DNA of 64,000 nt from Calliopum simillimum (taxonomy: Eukaryota > Arthropoda > Insecta > Diptera > Lauxaniidae). Shown here in pieces: positions 34,961 through 45,205 of the stretch. Positions within the stretch are counted from its first letter, which is position 1, and each line of letters starts with the position of its first letter. The DNA lies in assembly GCA_951812925.1 (NCBI GenBank), contig OX638370.1:5418001-5482000 (forward strand). The letters run 5' to 3'. Under the pieces are notes generated by a model that was given only the letters and a program-made list of their open reading frames with translations, had not been told where the DNA came from and ran no database searches. The translations under genes were made by a program, and so were the position numbers.

Positions 34961-35816
34961 GGTCATTGTCATTGTCATTGTCATTGTCATTGTCATTGTC
35001 ATTGTCATTGTCATTGTCATTGTCATTGTCATTGTCATTGTCATTGTCATTGTCATTGTCATTGTCATTGTCATTGTCATTGTCATTGTCATTGTCATTG
35101 TCATTGTCATTGTCATTGTCATTGTCATTGTCATTGTCATTGTCATTGTCATTGTCATTGTCATTGTCATTGTCATTGTCATTGTCATTGTCATTGTCAT
35201 TGTCATTGTCATTGTCATTGTCATTGTCATTGTCATTGTCATTGTCATTGTCATTGTCATTGTCATTGTCATTGTCATTGTCATTGTCATTGTCATTGTC
35301 ATTGTCATTGTCATTGTCATTGTCATTGTCATTGTCATTGTCATTGTCATTGTCATTGTCATTGTCATTGTCATTGTCATTGTCATTGTCATTGTCATTG
35401 TCATTGTCATTGTCATTGTCATTGTCATTGTCATTGTCATTGTCATTGTCATTGTCATTGTCATTGTCATTGTCATTGTCATTGTCATTGTCATTGTCAT
35501 TGTCATTGTCATTGTCATTGTCATTGTCATTGTCATTGTCATTGTCATTGTCATTGTCATTGTCATTGTCATTGTCATTGTCATTGTCATTGTCATTGTC
35601 ATTGTCATTGTCATTGTCATTGTCATTGTCATTGTCATTGTCATTGTCATTGTCATTGTCATTGTCATTGTCATTGTAATTGTCATTGTCATTGTCATTG
35701 TCATTGTCATTGTCATTGTCATTGTCATTGTCATTGTCATTGTCATTGTCATTGTCATTGTCATGGTCTTTGTCATTGTCTTTGTCATTGTCATTGTCAT
35801 TGTCTTTGTCATTGTC
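34961..35816. repeat. hexamer microsatellite (TGTCAT)n, about 133 perfect copies plus variant edge
   Basis: The hexamer runs almost without change from 34967 to about 35764, with one visible variant (TGTAAT at 35675-35680), then passes into TGTCAT/GGTCTT/TGTCTT mixtures to 35816. Five of the six reading frames of the unit lack stop codons, which produces 250-298-codon open frames encoding Ser-Leu, Val-Ile or Met-Thr polymers. These are artefacts. In the Met-Thr frame every second codon is ATG, so start prediction there is meaningless. Confidence 0.98.
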
Positions 35817-35819
35817 ACA

Positions 35820-37080
35820 GAAATTAAATAAAAAGAAAATAATGCTTTTTATTAATTTCTAAATTGTTCACCATCGACAGCTTTCTACGCTTTCATCACT
35901 AACTTTTTTGCACTGCTGTATTGCATCACTTATTATGTATGACCCGTCAAGAGCAGTCCACCAACTCATTTCATAAAATTTTTGCTTTAAATAAAAGTTT
36001 CTCCAGAGTTTCATCTTTCTCACTGCCTGCCTTTTCTATGCATTTGTCTGTCCGTCTGCGCTCATTTATCTCTCATTAAATCATTGGAGCTGTCAATCAA
36101 TGCTATGCTTCTATTTTTTTTTTTTTTTTTTTTTTTCTTTCTGGAATTCGTTGTGGTCTTCTTGTCTTATCAAAAATGCTCATCATATTCGTATGCAGCG
36201 CAAGTGCCACCACAGCAACAACAATATTACAGCATCATCATCATAGCACCATCATCATCATTATTACTAGTAACTACTACTTTAGAACTCTTATGCTGTC
36301 AGCAGCATAATGATTGTCACTCAGCCTTTTTTTTAAATTTTTCCCGTTCTTTTGTTTTTAATATCACAGCAGCAGCATTAATTCATCATCAGCAATATCA
36401 TTTCTATGAAGTTGCAGCATTACTGCCGCCGCTGTTGCAAGGTCCACTCACTCGCCACTAAAAATTATTTCTAGATGTCATCTATTGTCTACACGTACAC
36501 TAGTGCAATTGTTCGTTGTTCCCGTATATGTGCTCGGCTGCACTCTTGAGATGCAGCATTTTATCAATTCTTTCAATTTTATTGTTTGATGCTGCTGCTG
36601 CCTTTGATGTTTTATGCGAGAATTAAATGGGCGCCTTTGTCAATTGTGACTAATTTTGTGTAATGTTGGCAACGCGACAAATTTTCCTTCCTTTTCAGTT
36701 GTGATAAAGTACTTGTGTATAATTGATAGAATTTAATTGAAAACATCATATTTAAGGTTTTCTATTAATGAACACACACTTGATCTCTTATCTTAATTAT
36801 AATGTTTTATTTATTGTTCATTAAAAAAGAAAGAAAAAGGTGTAGGGGTCTTTTTTTGTTGAGACTGATAGCATAGCACATAATTTGTTCTTAGATGAGA
36901 ACTTTCAGTCTGTGATAAAATGTTGACCTTTTCATTAAAATGGTTAAAACTTGCTTACACTTTGGCTTATGCACAGAAATTTTAAATGACTTTTTTAGTA
37001 AAACTTTTGATGAGCTGTTGATGGAATTTTAGAGATTAAATGTGATCTGCGTCATATTTTTATAATAATGGTTTGCAAGT
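35820..37080. other. gene-free stretch with triplet-rich segment
   Basis: No gene is recognised. The 125-codon frame 36084-36461 begins with a poly-Phe stretch from a T24 tract (about 36114-36136) and continues with CAGCAACAA/ATCATCATC triplets, so it is low complexity. CTGCTGCTGC occurs at 36591-36600. Confidence 0.5.
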
Positions 37081-37084
37081 GGCA

Positions 37085-37560
37085 TAACCTCTTAAAGCAA
37101 GGCAGGGACTCACGTGAAGACGACCCACAGTCAGAACGGCCGATCAAGGTGACCACTTCGGAAATCATTCAAGAAGTCCGGAAGTATTATTGAAGGATGC
37201 TCGACTAAAGAAAACATTGCTCGCAGAAATGATAAGAGTATCAGATTCAACCATTTCTAAAATTCTGCACGATAACCTTGGCAAGACTAAAGTCAGCACA
37301 AGATGAGTGTCGAGAATGCTCACGAAGCCTCAAAGAAAACTACCTTAAGTTGTCACAGTGGGCTGCAAAAATCATGGTGATAGTCTTTTGGGGCTCAGAT
37401 CTAAGAGCGGTTGAATTAGGCCGAAATTTTGGTTCATCCAATCTACAGTCCTGAACTGGCTTTTAGCGATTTTGACTTATTCTCCAACTTGAAAGAAAAA
37501 TTTCGTGAGAGACATTTTCAAGTAATGATGAAGTGAAGAATTCGGTTTCGGTGTTAGATA
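37085..37560 (+). pseudogene. mariner-type transposase remnant, core deleted
   Basis: About 37110-37320 on the plus strand reads, with frameshifts, GRDSREDDPQSERPIKVTT, then TISKILHDNLGKTKVSTR and MLTKPQRK. This is the arrangement of the second helix-turn-helix and following linker in mariner transposases (G....EDDPR.GRP, then I..ILH..LG..KV..RWVPR.LT). At 37420-37536 another open block reads ILVHPIYSPELAFSDFDLFS, the HP.YSPDLAPSDF.LF region around the third catalytic Asp. The segment between, which holds the first two Asp, is gone. No terminal repeats were identified. The next Tc1/mariner element begins 23 bp downstream on the opposite strand. Confidence 0.8.
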
Positions 37561-37582
37561 AAACATTTTTTTTCCCAAAGTA

Positions 37583-38447
37583 AAGGGTGTTCCATTAAGA
37601 CTTGTAGGATTTGATTTTGAATAAAACGCAAACGGTTCGGAATTTTCCCAAATATTTTATTATGTTCGAAAGGTCACACAATATTATTATGTGTGGAAAA
37701 TTATTCCGCGGATATGTTCACTGCGACTATTCCGTAAATATCTCACTCTTTTGGCCATATTTTCGTTGACATTTTGCAGCATGGCCTCCGGAATGGCCCG
37801 AATCACCGATGTAATATTGCTTTGTGAGTCTGGAATTGTCTTTGGATCATTTACATAGACTTTATCTTTCGTGTAACCCCACAGAAAAAAGTCTAACGGC
37901 GTCAAATCGCATGATCTGCGTGGGCAATTCACATCACTGCGACGGGATATTATTGATTTGTGTATAGCGTAGCGCAGTCCTATTGAAACCACATATCGTC
38001 CTCACCCTGAGCTTAGACCTCCGGCACAAAATAGTTCTCCAACATAGTGTGGTACCACTCAGAGTTGACATTTTCGGTGTTTCTGTCCTCATCTTCGAAA
38101 AAAAACGGCCCGACCCATAAACCGCACCAAACAGTGACTCGCGGTGGATGCATTGGCTTCACTTGTGGACTTATCGAGCCCCAGATACGGCAGTTTTGCT
38201 TGTTAACATTGCCGCCAATATGAAAATAAGCCTCGTCCGAAGAGATGATTTTTTGGATTTTTTTGGATTGGCTTGGAATTTAAGATCCAAAATTCGACTA
38301 TTTCAATGCGTTGTTCTTTCGTATAGCGAAACAGAACTAAAATCTTTTACAGTCACGATGAAAATGACACAAAATATGGCGGACAAGGGTCGATAATGCT
38401 GATTTTAATCGATAACAAAGTACGACACCTACAATTTGAACACCCTT
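37583..38447 (-). mobile_element. Tc1/mariner-superfamily element, defective, TA target duplication
   Basis: The inverted ends AAGGGTGTTC (37583) and GAACACCCTT (38447) are flanked by TA on both sides (37581-37582 and 38448-38449). A minus-strand transposase remnant fills the middle. At 865 bp the element lacks its N-terminal part. The conserved peptide set (see next entry) belongs to a Tc1/mariner-like group distinct from classical mariner. Confidence 0.88.
37687..38160 (-). pseudogene. Tc1/mariner-like DDE transposase C-terminal half
   Basis: From 38150 downward the minus strand reads FFFEDEDRNTENVNSEWYHT, then MLENYFVPEV, a stop, and DDMWFQ-stop-DCAT. There the second catalytic Asp follows a stop that replaces the usual Gln. 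After a frameshift, the 101-codon open block 37687-37992 reads PRRSCDLTPLDFFLWGYTKD, KVYVNDPKTI, and ends near HIRGIIFHT. Family knowledge: SPDLTPLDFFLWG is the region of the third catalytic residue in this Tc1/mariner-like group, and the block up to I..I+FKT is the usual C-terminus. The methionine at 37992 lies in a shifted frame region and is not a true start. Several stops and at least one frameshift show decay. Confidence 0.88.
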
Positions 38448-38449
38448 TA

Positions 38450-40073
38450 CGAGTATGCATAAGTTCCTTAACGTTCCTTAAAACGTTCCCTCGTATATTT
38501 TTTTTATTTTTATTTCTTCTATAGACATCCTCTAGCTCAAATTTATGCAAAATTTCTATTGTGCCTCAGATTTTTTATCACTTATCGATTATAATAGCAA
38601 CCATACTTTTCTGAGGCAACTTTTTCTTCGAAGTTCTCTTATTCAACTTCATTTAATTGGTTGTAATGTTCGACTCTCTGTAGCTTATGATTTCAAGCCT
38701 GGATGTGATATCGAATATCGTAGATATTTTTTGTTGAAATTTTCCGCTTGAAAGAGATAATCCAATTCATGTTGTTTAAAAAAGCTTTTTGCCGCAAATA
38801 CATAAATGTTCCACTTGGCATTTAAGCTTCATTGCAAAACAAAACTCAGTCCATGACGACCCACATTCTGTTTCCGAAGTAAGGAAACCTAATAAACAGC
38901 GCCATAAATATCATCATAACAGAGTCGTATGTTCATAGATATGAATATTATATCAAAACACTCATAGAAAAACAAAGAAAGAATCCGGCTATAAAAATAA
39001 ATGTTATATATAAAACAACAACAACAACAAGACAACAATTGCTCCAACATACATATTAAATATCATTTTATGATGAGAGGAGGCCTGTTCTGCTTTTACT
39101 GTGAAGTTTCCTTTAACGCTGCCGCAACACAAAAACAACATTTAACAAACTATTTTACGCTGGTGTTAGGTTTCACCTATTGTGTACAAGTACGCGTTTT
39201 AATTAACACAACAGAAGAGACATATGTATATACACAGATATATATGTTTGTATATGGGAGTATGTAGCGGTGAAGGGTTACAGGAGACAACAGCAGCCGA
39301 GACTTCAAAACGATAGACATGCAAATGTCAGCCAAGTAAATTATGTCACAAAAGCGCACAAAACAAAAAAAGTGAAAAATATGCGGCACAAATGTTAATT
39401 GACATTTTCCTGAAATTTGAGTTAAAATGCTCTAGATCTGTTCCAGTTCTTTCACTGCTAACGAACACAACAATGTTGGCAATTACCTTACCAAATAGAA
39501 AATTTTTTCTTTACAGCGGTAAGCCTTTGGTAATGATGCGCCCCAACAATGACAGACAACAACTAGATAATTAGTAGAGAAAATCTGTATTTTGGAAGCG
39601 AGAGGGTTCTCTATTGTGTCAGATTTCATTTAAATTTGCTAGAACTCGATATTTATAGCCAATTGTAGAATATACAGTGGATGTCTTAAGTAGAATTTTA
39701 ATTGGAACATTAAAATTCAACGAAAATCCATACAATATTGTTGTAAGCCCTGTAGTTCATCCATTGAACAAGATACTCCAGTACATACACTTGTTAAATT
39801 GGATGCAATGCACACAGTTTGTTAGACAGATAAATGGATAGATAGACAGACAGAAGGACAGACAGAAAGACAGACAGTTAAACGGTTAGATAGTTAGACA
39901 TTTAAGATGGATAGCCATAAGAAAATTTTAATGTTATACATATCTATGCTTGTGTTATATGCTAAATGATGATGAACGCAAATTTAGTAGTATGTTTCGT
40001 TGTCGAGAGTTGTTGCCTCCAGTTGAGCACCTTTCACTGCACTTCAGAACATCATAGTAGTTTTTGGTAGTGA
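38450..40073. other. gene-free stretch with GACA/GATA microsatellite
   Basis: No gene is recognised. A tract of GATAGATAGACAGACAG type lies at about 39824-39898. Frames 38545-38751, 39001-39267 and 39177-39389 show no domain. Confidence 0.5.
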
Positions 40074-40622
40074 CAAGGCATCAGTGCTGGATTAACCATT
40101 AGGCCAGACTAGGCCATGGCCTAGGGCCCCCGACGAGCAGGGGCCCCCACGAAAATCTAAGCGCTAAAATATTTAATCGGCTGATTAAAAGAACTAGCTC
40201 ACAAAATAAGTCCAAGCATGCTTTGACAACAACAAATCAATAACAAAATTAGAATTCCCAATGCTCGATCGCAACGAAAAAGGCTTCAACACACTTGAGT
40301 TAAGCTGCATGAAACTGTTGTTGTTGTTTTAAACGTCACAAAACCATTTGATGCTTGGCCGTTTTGCAAAACTCATTTGGTCGGTTTTCTTGATAAAAAA
40401 AGAACGTTTTTTTAATTAGTGACAAATCGAGATGTTGTTTTATGTGAAAAGTTTTTAAAAGATGAACGTCGTTGTAATATTTAAAAGAGATGTCGAAAGA
40501 TTATTTTATAAATTAGTATACTGTTAATTTTGTAAAGTCAAAAAAAATATTTGTCAGAAAAAAAACTATTTTGATTGTTTTATTGTGTTTACAACCTTCA
40601 TATGATATCAATAAGCTGGTTA

Positions 40623-41885
40623 AGGGGTTTGAACACTGTAAACGTTTCAGGTGGCTTATATTTTATTAATTAAGAAAAAATTGGCTTGACATATAAATAT
40701 AAAACTTTGTATAAGGACTGCGTTCGACAAAATTGTCCGACACATTTTATCCAATAACTTGCTTTCAAATTACTCAATTTAAAATTTTTTTTTCGCAGTA
40801 GGCTTTGAATTGAATGTACCAAAACTATGGTTTTCAAATTTGGTCCCTAGTCAGTCATATTTACTTCAAAATGGTAAACGAGCTATAAGTTCGAAAGTCC
40901 ATAATAAAAATTTTTGAAGACCACCCGCGGTAAACTACTAATAGAATTGCTCGGAATAGCAAAATTGATGTGAAATTGGTATCAAGAGTTTTTAAAAAAT
41001 TTAAGGAAGACTTGGATGTCTTTCGAAAGCCAGGTTCCGCGAAAGAAAAAGGCATTCGCGACCAAAACAAAACGAAGAACTTCGTCACAATTTTAAAGAG
41101 AAACCCAACATTTCATGCAGAAAACTGGCACAGAAGAGAAGTGTTCCGAGTTTTTAGTTCGCAAGGCCAAAAAGGAGGTTTGTTTGAATAAAAAGTTTCT
41201 GACAGAAATGCTATGAAGAACACGAAAGCAAAAACAGCACGGCATAAAATTAAAAATTAATTTTTTCCCAAAATTTTGGATGCTGCATCATGGACGACGA
41301 AACGTATGTTTGAGCCGATTTTGCGCTGCTTCCTGGCCAAAAATTTTACACTGTAGACACGCGGGGGAATGTGGGCGAAAAGCTTAAGTCAAAAAAGCAG
41401 TCGAAATTTCCTCGTAAGTTTTTGGTTTGGCAAGCAAACTGCAGTTGTGGCAAAAGGAGCAATTCTTTTTTAACCACTGGAACATTAAACTCCGAATTCT
41501 ATATTAAGGAATGCTTGGAAAAAAGACTTTAGCCTTTCCCACGAAAGCATGAAGTTTCCACTTTCCTTTGACCAGACTTAGCATCTTGTCATTATAGTAA
41601 AATAGCCTTGCAGGGGTACTCAAGAAATAATGTGATTTTGGTGCCTCGTGAAGTAAGTCATGCAAACTGTCCAGAAATCTGGTCAATTGAAAAATTCTGG
41701 GCTTTGGTCAAAAAGAATATAAAGGCTACAAAAAAAGTTGCCAAGGATGCTACAAATTTTTGCATGTAGTACTAACTTCAATTAATACATATGCAAAGTT
41801 TTATATTTATATGTCAAGCGTATTTTTTTTAATTAATAAAATAAAAACCACCTGAAATTAAAACGTTTACAGTGTTCAAAATCCT
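40623..41885 (+). mobile_element. DD37E Tc1/mariner-superfamily transposon (ITmD37E-like) nested in hAT
   Basis: The terminal inverted repeats extend for about 85-90 bp, with small gaps. They include TTTGAACACTGTAAACGTTT, CAGGTGG.TTATATTTTATT-like and CTTGACATATAAATATAAAA. The ends AGGGGTTTGAAC and GTTCAAAATCCT are flanked by TA (40621-40622 and 41886-41887). At 1263 bp, with an almost full-length though broken transposase, this is the best-preserved transposon in the window. Insertion into the hAT element makes it the younger of the two. Confidence 0.93.
40871..41769 (+). pseudogene. DD37E transposase (ITmD37E-like) pseudogene
   Basis: Reading from ATG 40871 (MVNEL) gives about 300 codons, near the family's usual length. 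The N-terminal part contains RIARNSKIDVKLVSRVFKKF, the helix-turn-helix region, and FRKPGSA. A frameshift lies between 41190 and 41289. The catalytic part starts MDDETYV (first Asp), continues DFALLPGQKFYT, PRKFLVWQANCSCGK and LNSEFYIKECLEKRL, then PDLASCHYSK (second Asp), and ends CPEIWSIEKFWALVKKNIKA, where the Glu lies 37 residues after the second Asp. DD37E spacing defines the ITmD37E family described from mosquitoes. About six in-frame stops (near 40886, 40931, 41189, 41311, 41530 and 41568) and the frameshift inactivate it. All three catalytic residues remain. Confidence 0.92.
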
Positions 41886-42354
41886 TAAATTCTTTAAATG
41901 CTTAAACAAAGATTAATTTTACAATTATTAAAAAAAGAGGGCCCCAAAATTTGAATGGCCTAGGGCCCCCATTTGTCTTAATCCGGCACTGCAAGGCATA
42001 GTGGGAAATTAAAATAAAAATTCTTTGAAAATAACTTTATTGTAAGAACTGTTCAAAAACGGAATATTTTCGGAATTGATTTTTCCCTTCGTGTCAAAAA
42101 CTCTGTTTTTCAAATATTCGTATGAAAACCTGACGTATGATGGTTTTTGCTCACTTTTACCGGTTTTTTGGTCAAAACTCATTTTTCTTCAGAAGAGGCC
42201 ACCACCGAATATAATCCATCTTTGAAACATTTACTGAGTTAAAACTAATTTTCACATATTAGGGGCATTGCTCAATTTGCCAATGGAGGTTTTTCCCATC
42301 GAAACATTTTATAGAGTAAACTTGGCACCTTTTGTGTTGAACTGGCGAGACTTA

Positions 42355-43293
42355 GGGTGATAGATATGGCACCATATTATGGGTGATTTGGCACACTTAG
42401 CTATTTTTTAGTTTTTGTTGCATGTTTTTGTAGAAGATGTTAATGATCACATCCGGAACATTAAGCATTGGATTCAAACATCTTGTTAAATGGTTTATGC
42501 ATAGCCTTCTCCACATCTAACGCATCCATCAGATTCAGCTTGGAAGTAAATATTTTCTTGATCTTCATCGGAAGAAACGTAACTAGTAACGAATTTATAA
42601 GTCATCTCCTTTGAAACTACCATGAGTTGCATTGGTTGTGTTTTCCGCTTCAAGTTATTCTTTTCCTGCTGGATCAGACTATCGGAAGTGTTAGAATTTT
42701 TGCCGTTTATTTTCTTGTGTTCGACTTAGAGTTTTTCGAGGCCGTTGGTACAGCCGATATTTTATTTGTCACCATTTCTGGCGTGATGTAACTTATAATC
42801 AAAGTTTCCACAGGGTTTTATTAAATATTAAAAAGGAATCATTGAAGTTCCTAGCTGACTTAAATTCTGCGATTCTGGAGTGACTGTAGATTCAAGCGTT
42901 TCATATTTGTACTCCCAAATATCTTGTAACATGTAAAGGGAGAAATGGCCCCAGAACCATATCACCTTCAGTAATTAGGTGCCATTTCTCGTCTTGGGTA
43001 TGTAACGAATATATAACATATTTATCTTAAAACGAAATCACATTCTATTCGGCTTTTTTTTATATGCACTATATAACTGCAAGTTCTCATCACTTTGCTG
43101 ACTCTCAAAATATTGCAAAAAAAAAAATCAGCCGTTTTTCCGAAGTTCTTGTAAAAAAAAACCCGCGCAGAAGTAATTATTGCAATTTCAGTCAAACGAA
43201 CTGTTCATCATGAATGTTTTCGCGCAAATGAATGTATTAAAATTGAAAGTGGTGCCATATCACCTGGGGGTGCCAAATCTCCCGAATTTACCC
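42355..43293 (-). mobile_element. pogo-like non-autonomous element, TA target duplication
   Basis: The ends GGGTGATAGATATGGCACC (42355) and, as complement, GGGTAAATTCGGGAGATTTGG (43293) start alike, and both have ATATGGCACCA and GATTTGGCAC modules subterminally in inverted arrangement. TA lies on both sides (42353-42354 and 43294-43295). The minus strand keeps a short transposase-tail fragment. The layout and the GGGT ends resemble the element at 3410-4293, suggesting a related family. It is 939 bp long. Confidence 0.75.
42495..42745 (-). pseudogene. pogo-like transposase C-terminal tail fragment
   Basis: The minus-strand open block (about 80 codons) reads QQEKNNLKRKTQPMQ, MTYKFVTSYVSSDEDQENIY and ends ESDGCVRCGEGYA. 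Lys/Arg-rich, then acidic Ser/Asp-rich, then a Cys-x-x-Cys is the usual order at the C-terminus of insect pogo/jerky-like transposases. No start codon or catalytic core lies upstream in the element. It is a remnant; the family call rests on composition and order and on the TA/TIR context. Confidence 0.5.
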
Positions 43294-43295
43294 TA

Positions 43296-44459
43296 AATGA
43301 ATCAAATCTCATGCACTTGCATCAAATAGTTTCAGAGATTTGATAAATTTCATTTTATAAGGGGAGTGGCACCGCCCACTTTTTCACCATACAAGTGCAC
43401 TGTGAATATTTTCGTGAAATAAGTTGAACAAGCAGAGCGACAAATTTTCATTTTTTACATATAGCATACAGATAATTTCCTTAATAGCCCACTGTGCATG
43501 TTAGCAACTTTACTTCAACTGCGGATGATGCTCGGGAACACAATGGTTAATGATTTGAGCCAAAACTTAAAAACTGAAGTATGCATTTTTGATACGAGCA
43601 GTACGAGTAGTGAGCGAGTGCGGCAAAATTTTACAAATGCAATTCATCACCTCTGCGTAGGTTGGTAGTAGATTTCTTTACTACTAAATACTGTGCTATA
43701 AAATGTTGTAATATGATTTGTTTTTGTTGTTGTTAGCGCTATTGCACCTTAACCTTAACTGTTTGTTGTTGTAGTTGTTGTTTACAATTACTTGTTGTAT
43801 TATTTCTGTTGTTGTTGTATGTGTTTTTATCTACTCATATCTTCAAATTTACAGTATCTTCAGGTTTCTTTTTTATTATTTGCCTTTTGAATAATAAATG
43901 AGACACTTAAGAAAATTGGTAGGTACAATGTAGTGGGCAACAAAACAGTAGTCAAAACAGAAAAACAAAAACAAAAAAATTGGTTATGTGGAAAATTTGA
44001 AAATCAGTGGGTTGTTTGCATTGCTGACAGACAGACAGACAGTCATAATAAGCTGTTTGTACCACCAACGAAAGTGGGTGGTAAAATTCAATTTTTTGGG
44101 AAGAAAATACTGTAATTCAAAGAACTTATTTGTTATTAAAAGCAAAAACAAAAAATTATAAAATATTTAATGAAAATTTATTATTTATTTTGGTTTGTTT
44201 TGTTTTTAAAAATTAAATGTCACAACACACGTTAACCTTGAGTTTCAATCGATTGCATTATTGGTAATGGAGGTGTGGCGTTGGTGTTTCTAAGATAGTT
44301 ACACTTAGAAGGTTTTTTCTAAGCATTTCTGCTGTGATTTCTTACTTAGAACACTTATTATTCACAACTTGCAACCTTATCTCTATAAAGTTGTCTGTTG
44401 CAACTTTCTCGTTGATTCTCGTAGTTTCTTATGGGATATGTCTGTACAACAGATATATG
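43296..44459. other. gene-free stretch
   Basis: No gene is recognised. The block TTTCAGAGATTTGATAAATT and AAGGGGAGTGGCACCGCCCA at about 43330-43380 resembles blocks near 49300 and 49495 (GGGCGTGGCA and TTTCAGAGATATGATGATTT), so a dispersed repeat is likely. GTT triplets occur at 43721-43820 and GACA repeats at 44026-44042. Confidence 0.5.
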
Positions 44460-45205
44460 AAAATGTTTTTAAACATATTTCGATTTTTTAGCAATTTTGT
44501 GACTTTTTGAAAATTTCTAAACTTTTTGAACATTTTTCGAGTTTTAAACAATTTTTTGAGTTTTTGATTTTTTGGACTATATGAACACTTTTCGACATTC
44601 TGAACATATTTCGAATTTCTGAAAATTTTTCGACTTTTTGACAATATTTTGACTTTATGACAATTTTTCGGGTCTTTGAACATTTTTCGACTTATGAACG
44701 ACTGTCGACTTTTTAAATATTTTTCAACTTTTTGACAGTTTTTTCGCTCTTTGATCATTTTTGAGAATTTTTTGAATAATTTTCAACTTTTTGACCATTT
44801 TTTGACTTTTTGAACCTATTCCTACTTTTTGAGCGTTTTAAGACTTTTGACAATTTTTCGACATTTTGAACATATTTTGAATTTTTAAAATTTTTTTGAC
44901 TTTTTGACAATTTTGCGACTTTTTGATCATTTTTTGACTTTTTGACAACTTGTCAAATTTTTGAATATTTTTCGACTTTTTGATAACTTTTTGAATTTTT
45001 GAACATTTTAAGACATTTTAAAATTTTTTCGAATTTTTGAAAATTTTTTTAAATTTTTCGACTTTTTGAACACTTTTCGACTTTTTGACAATTTTGCGAC
45101 TTTTTGAAAATTTTTGGACTTTTGACAACTTTTCGAATTTTAACAATTTTTCGACTTTTTGACCATTTTTTGATTTGTTTGAGCACTTTTCGACTATTTT
45201 GAACA
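44460..45205. repeat. degenerate minisatellite array (TTTTTCGACTTTTTGAACA type)
   Basis: Units of about 19-20 bp, and doubles of these, consist of TTTTTCGACTTTTTGA plus ACA or CAA endings, repeated over about 750 bp with substitutions. Minus-strand frames 44429-44758, 45018-45206 and 45049-45240 (Lys/Ser/Val-rich, as in KVEKCSKSRKI) are translations of the repeat. Confidence 0.93.

Larger units (their letters stand above)
40082..41991. mobile_element. hAT-type non-autonomous element split by a nested DD37E transposon
   Basis: The ends CAGTGCTGGATTAA (40082) and TTAATCCGGCACTG (41991) are inverted repeats with one mismatch, flanked by the exact octamer CAAGGCAT at 40074-40081 and 41992-41999. 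CAG/CTG termini and an 8-bp duplication identify hAT. Subterminal GGCCTAGGGCCCCC occurs near both ends (about 40115-40128 and 41958-41971). Without the nested element and its TA duplication the host element is about 645 bp and shows no hAT transposase motif. Confidence 0.95.

Noticed and set aside
34918..35831. Open frames of 250-298 codons on both strands over the hexamer array
   Set aside because: They are dipeptide polymers forced by a 6-bp unit without stop codons in most frames.
36084..36461. 125-codon frame with a poly-Phe start that looks like a signal or membrane segment
   Set aside because: The hydrophobic run is a T homopolymer and the rest is CAG/ATC triplet repeat. There is no domain.
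38545..38751. 68-codon plus frame just after the Tc1/mariner element
   Set aside because: No domain, typical chance length for this composition, and no start or splice context.
39824..39898. GACA/GATA tract considered as a functional sex-linked-type repeat
   Set aside because: It is short and interrupted, an ordinary microsatellite.
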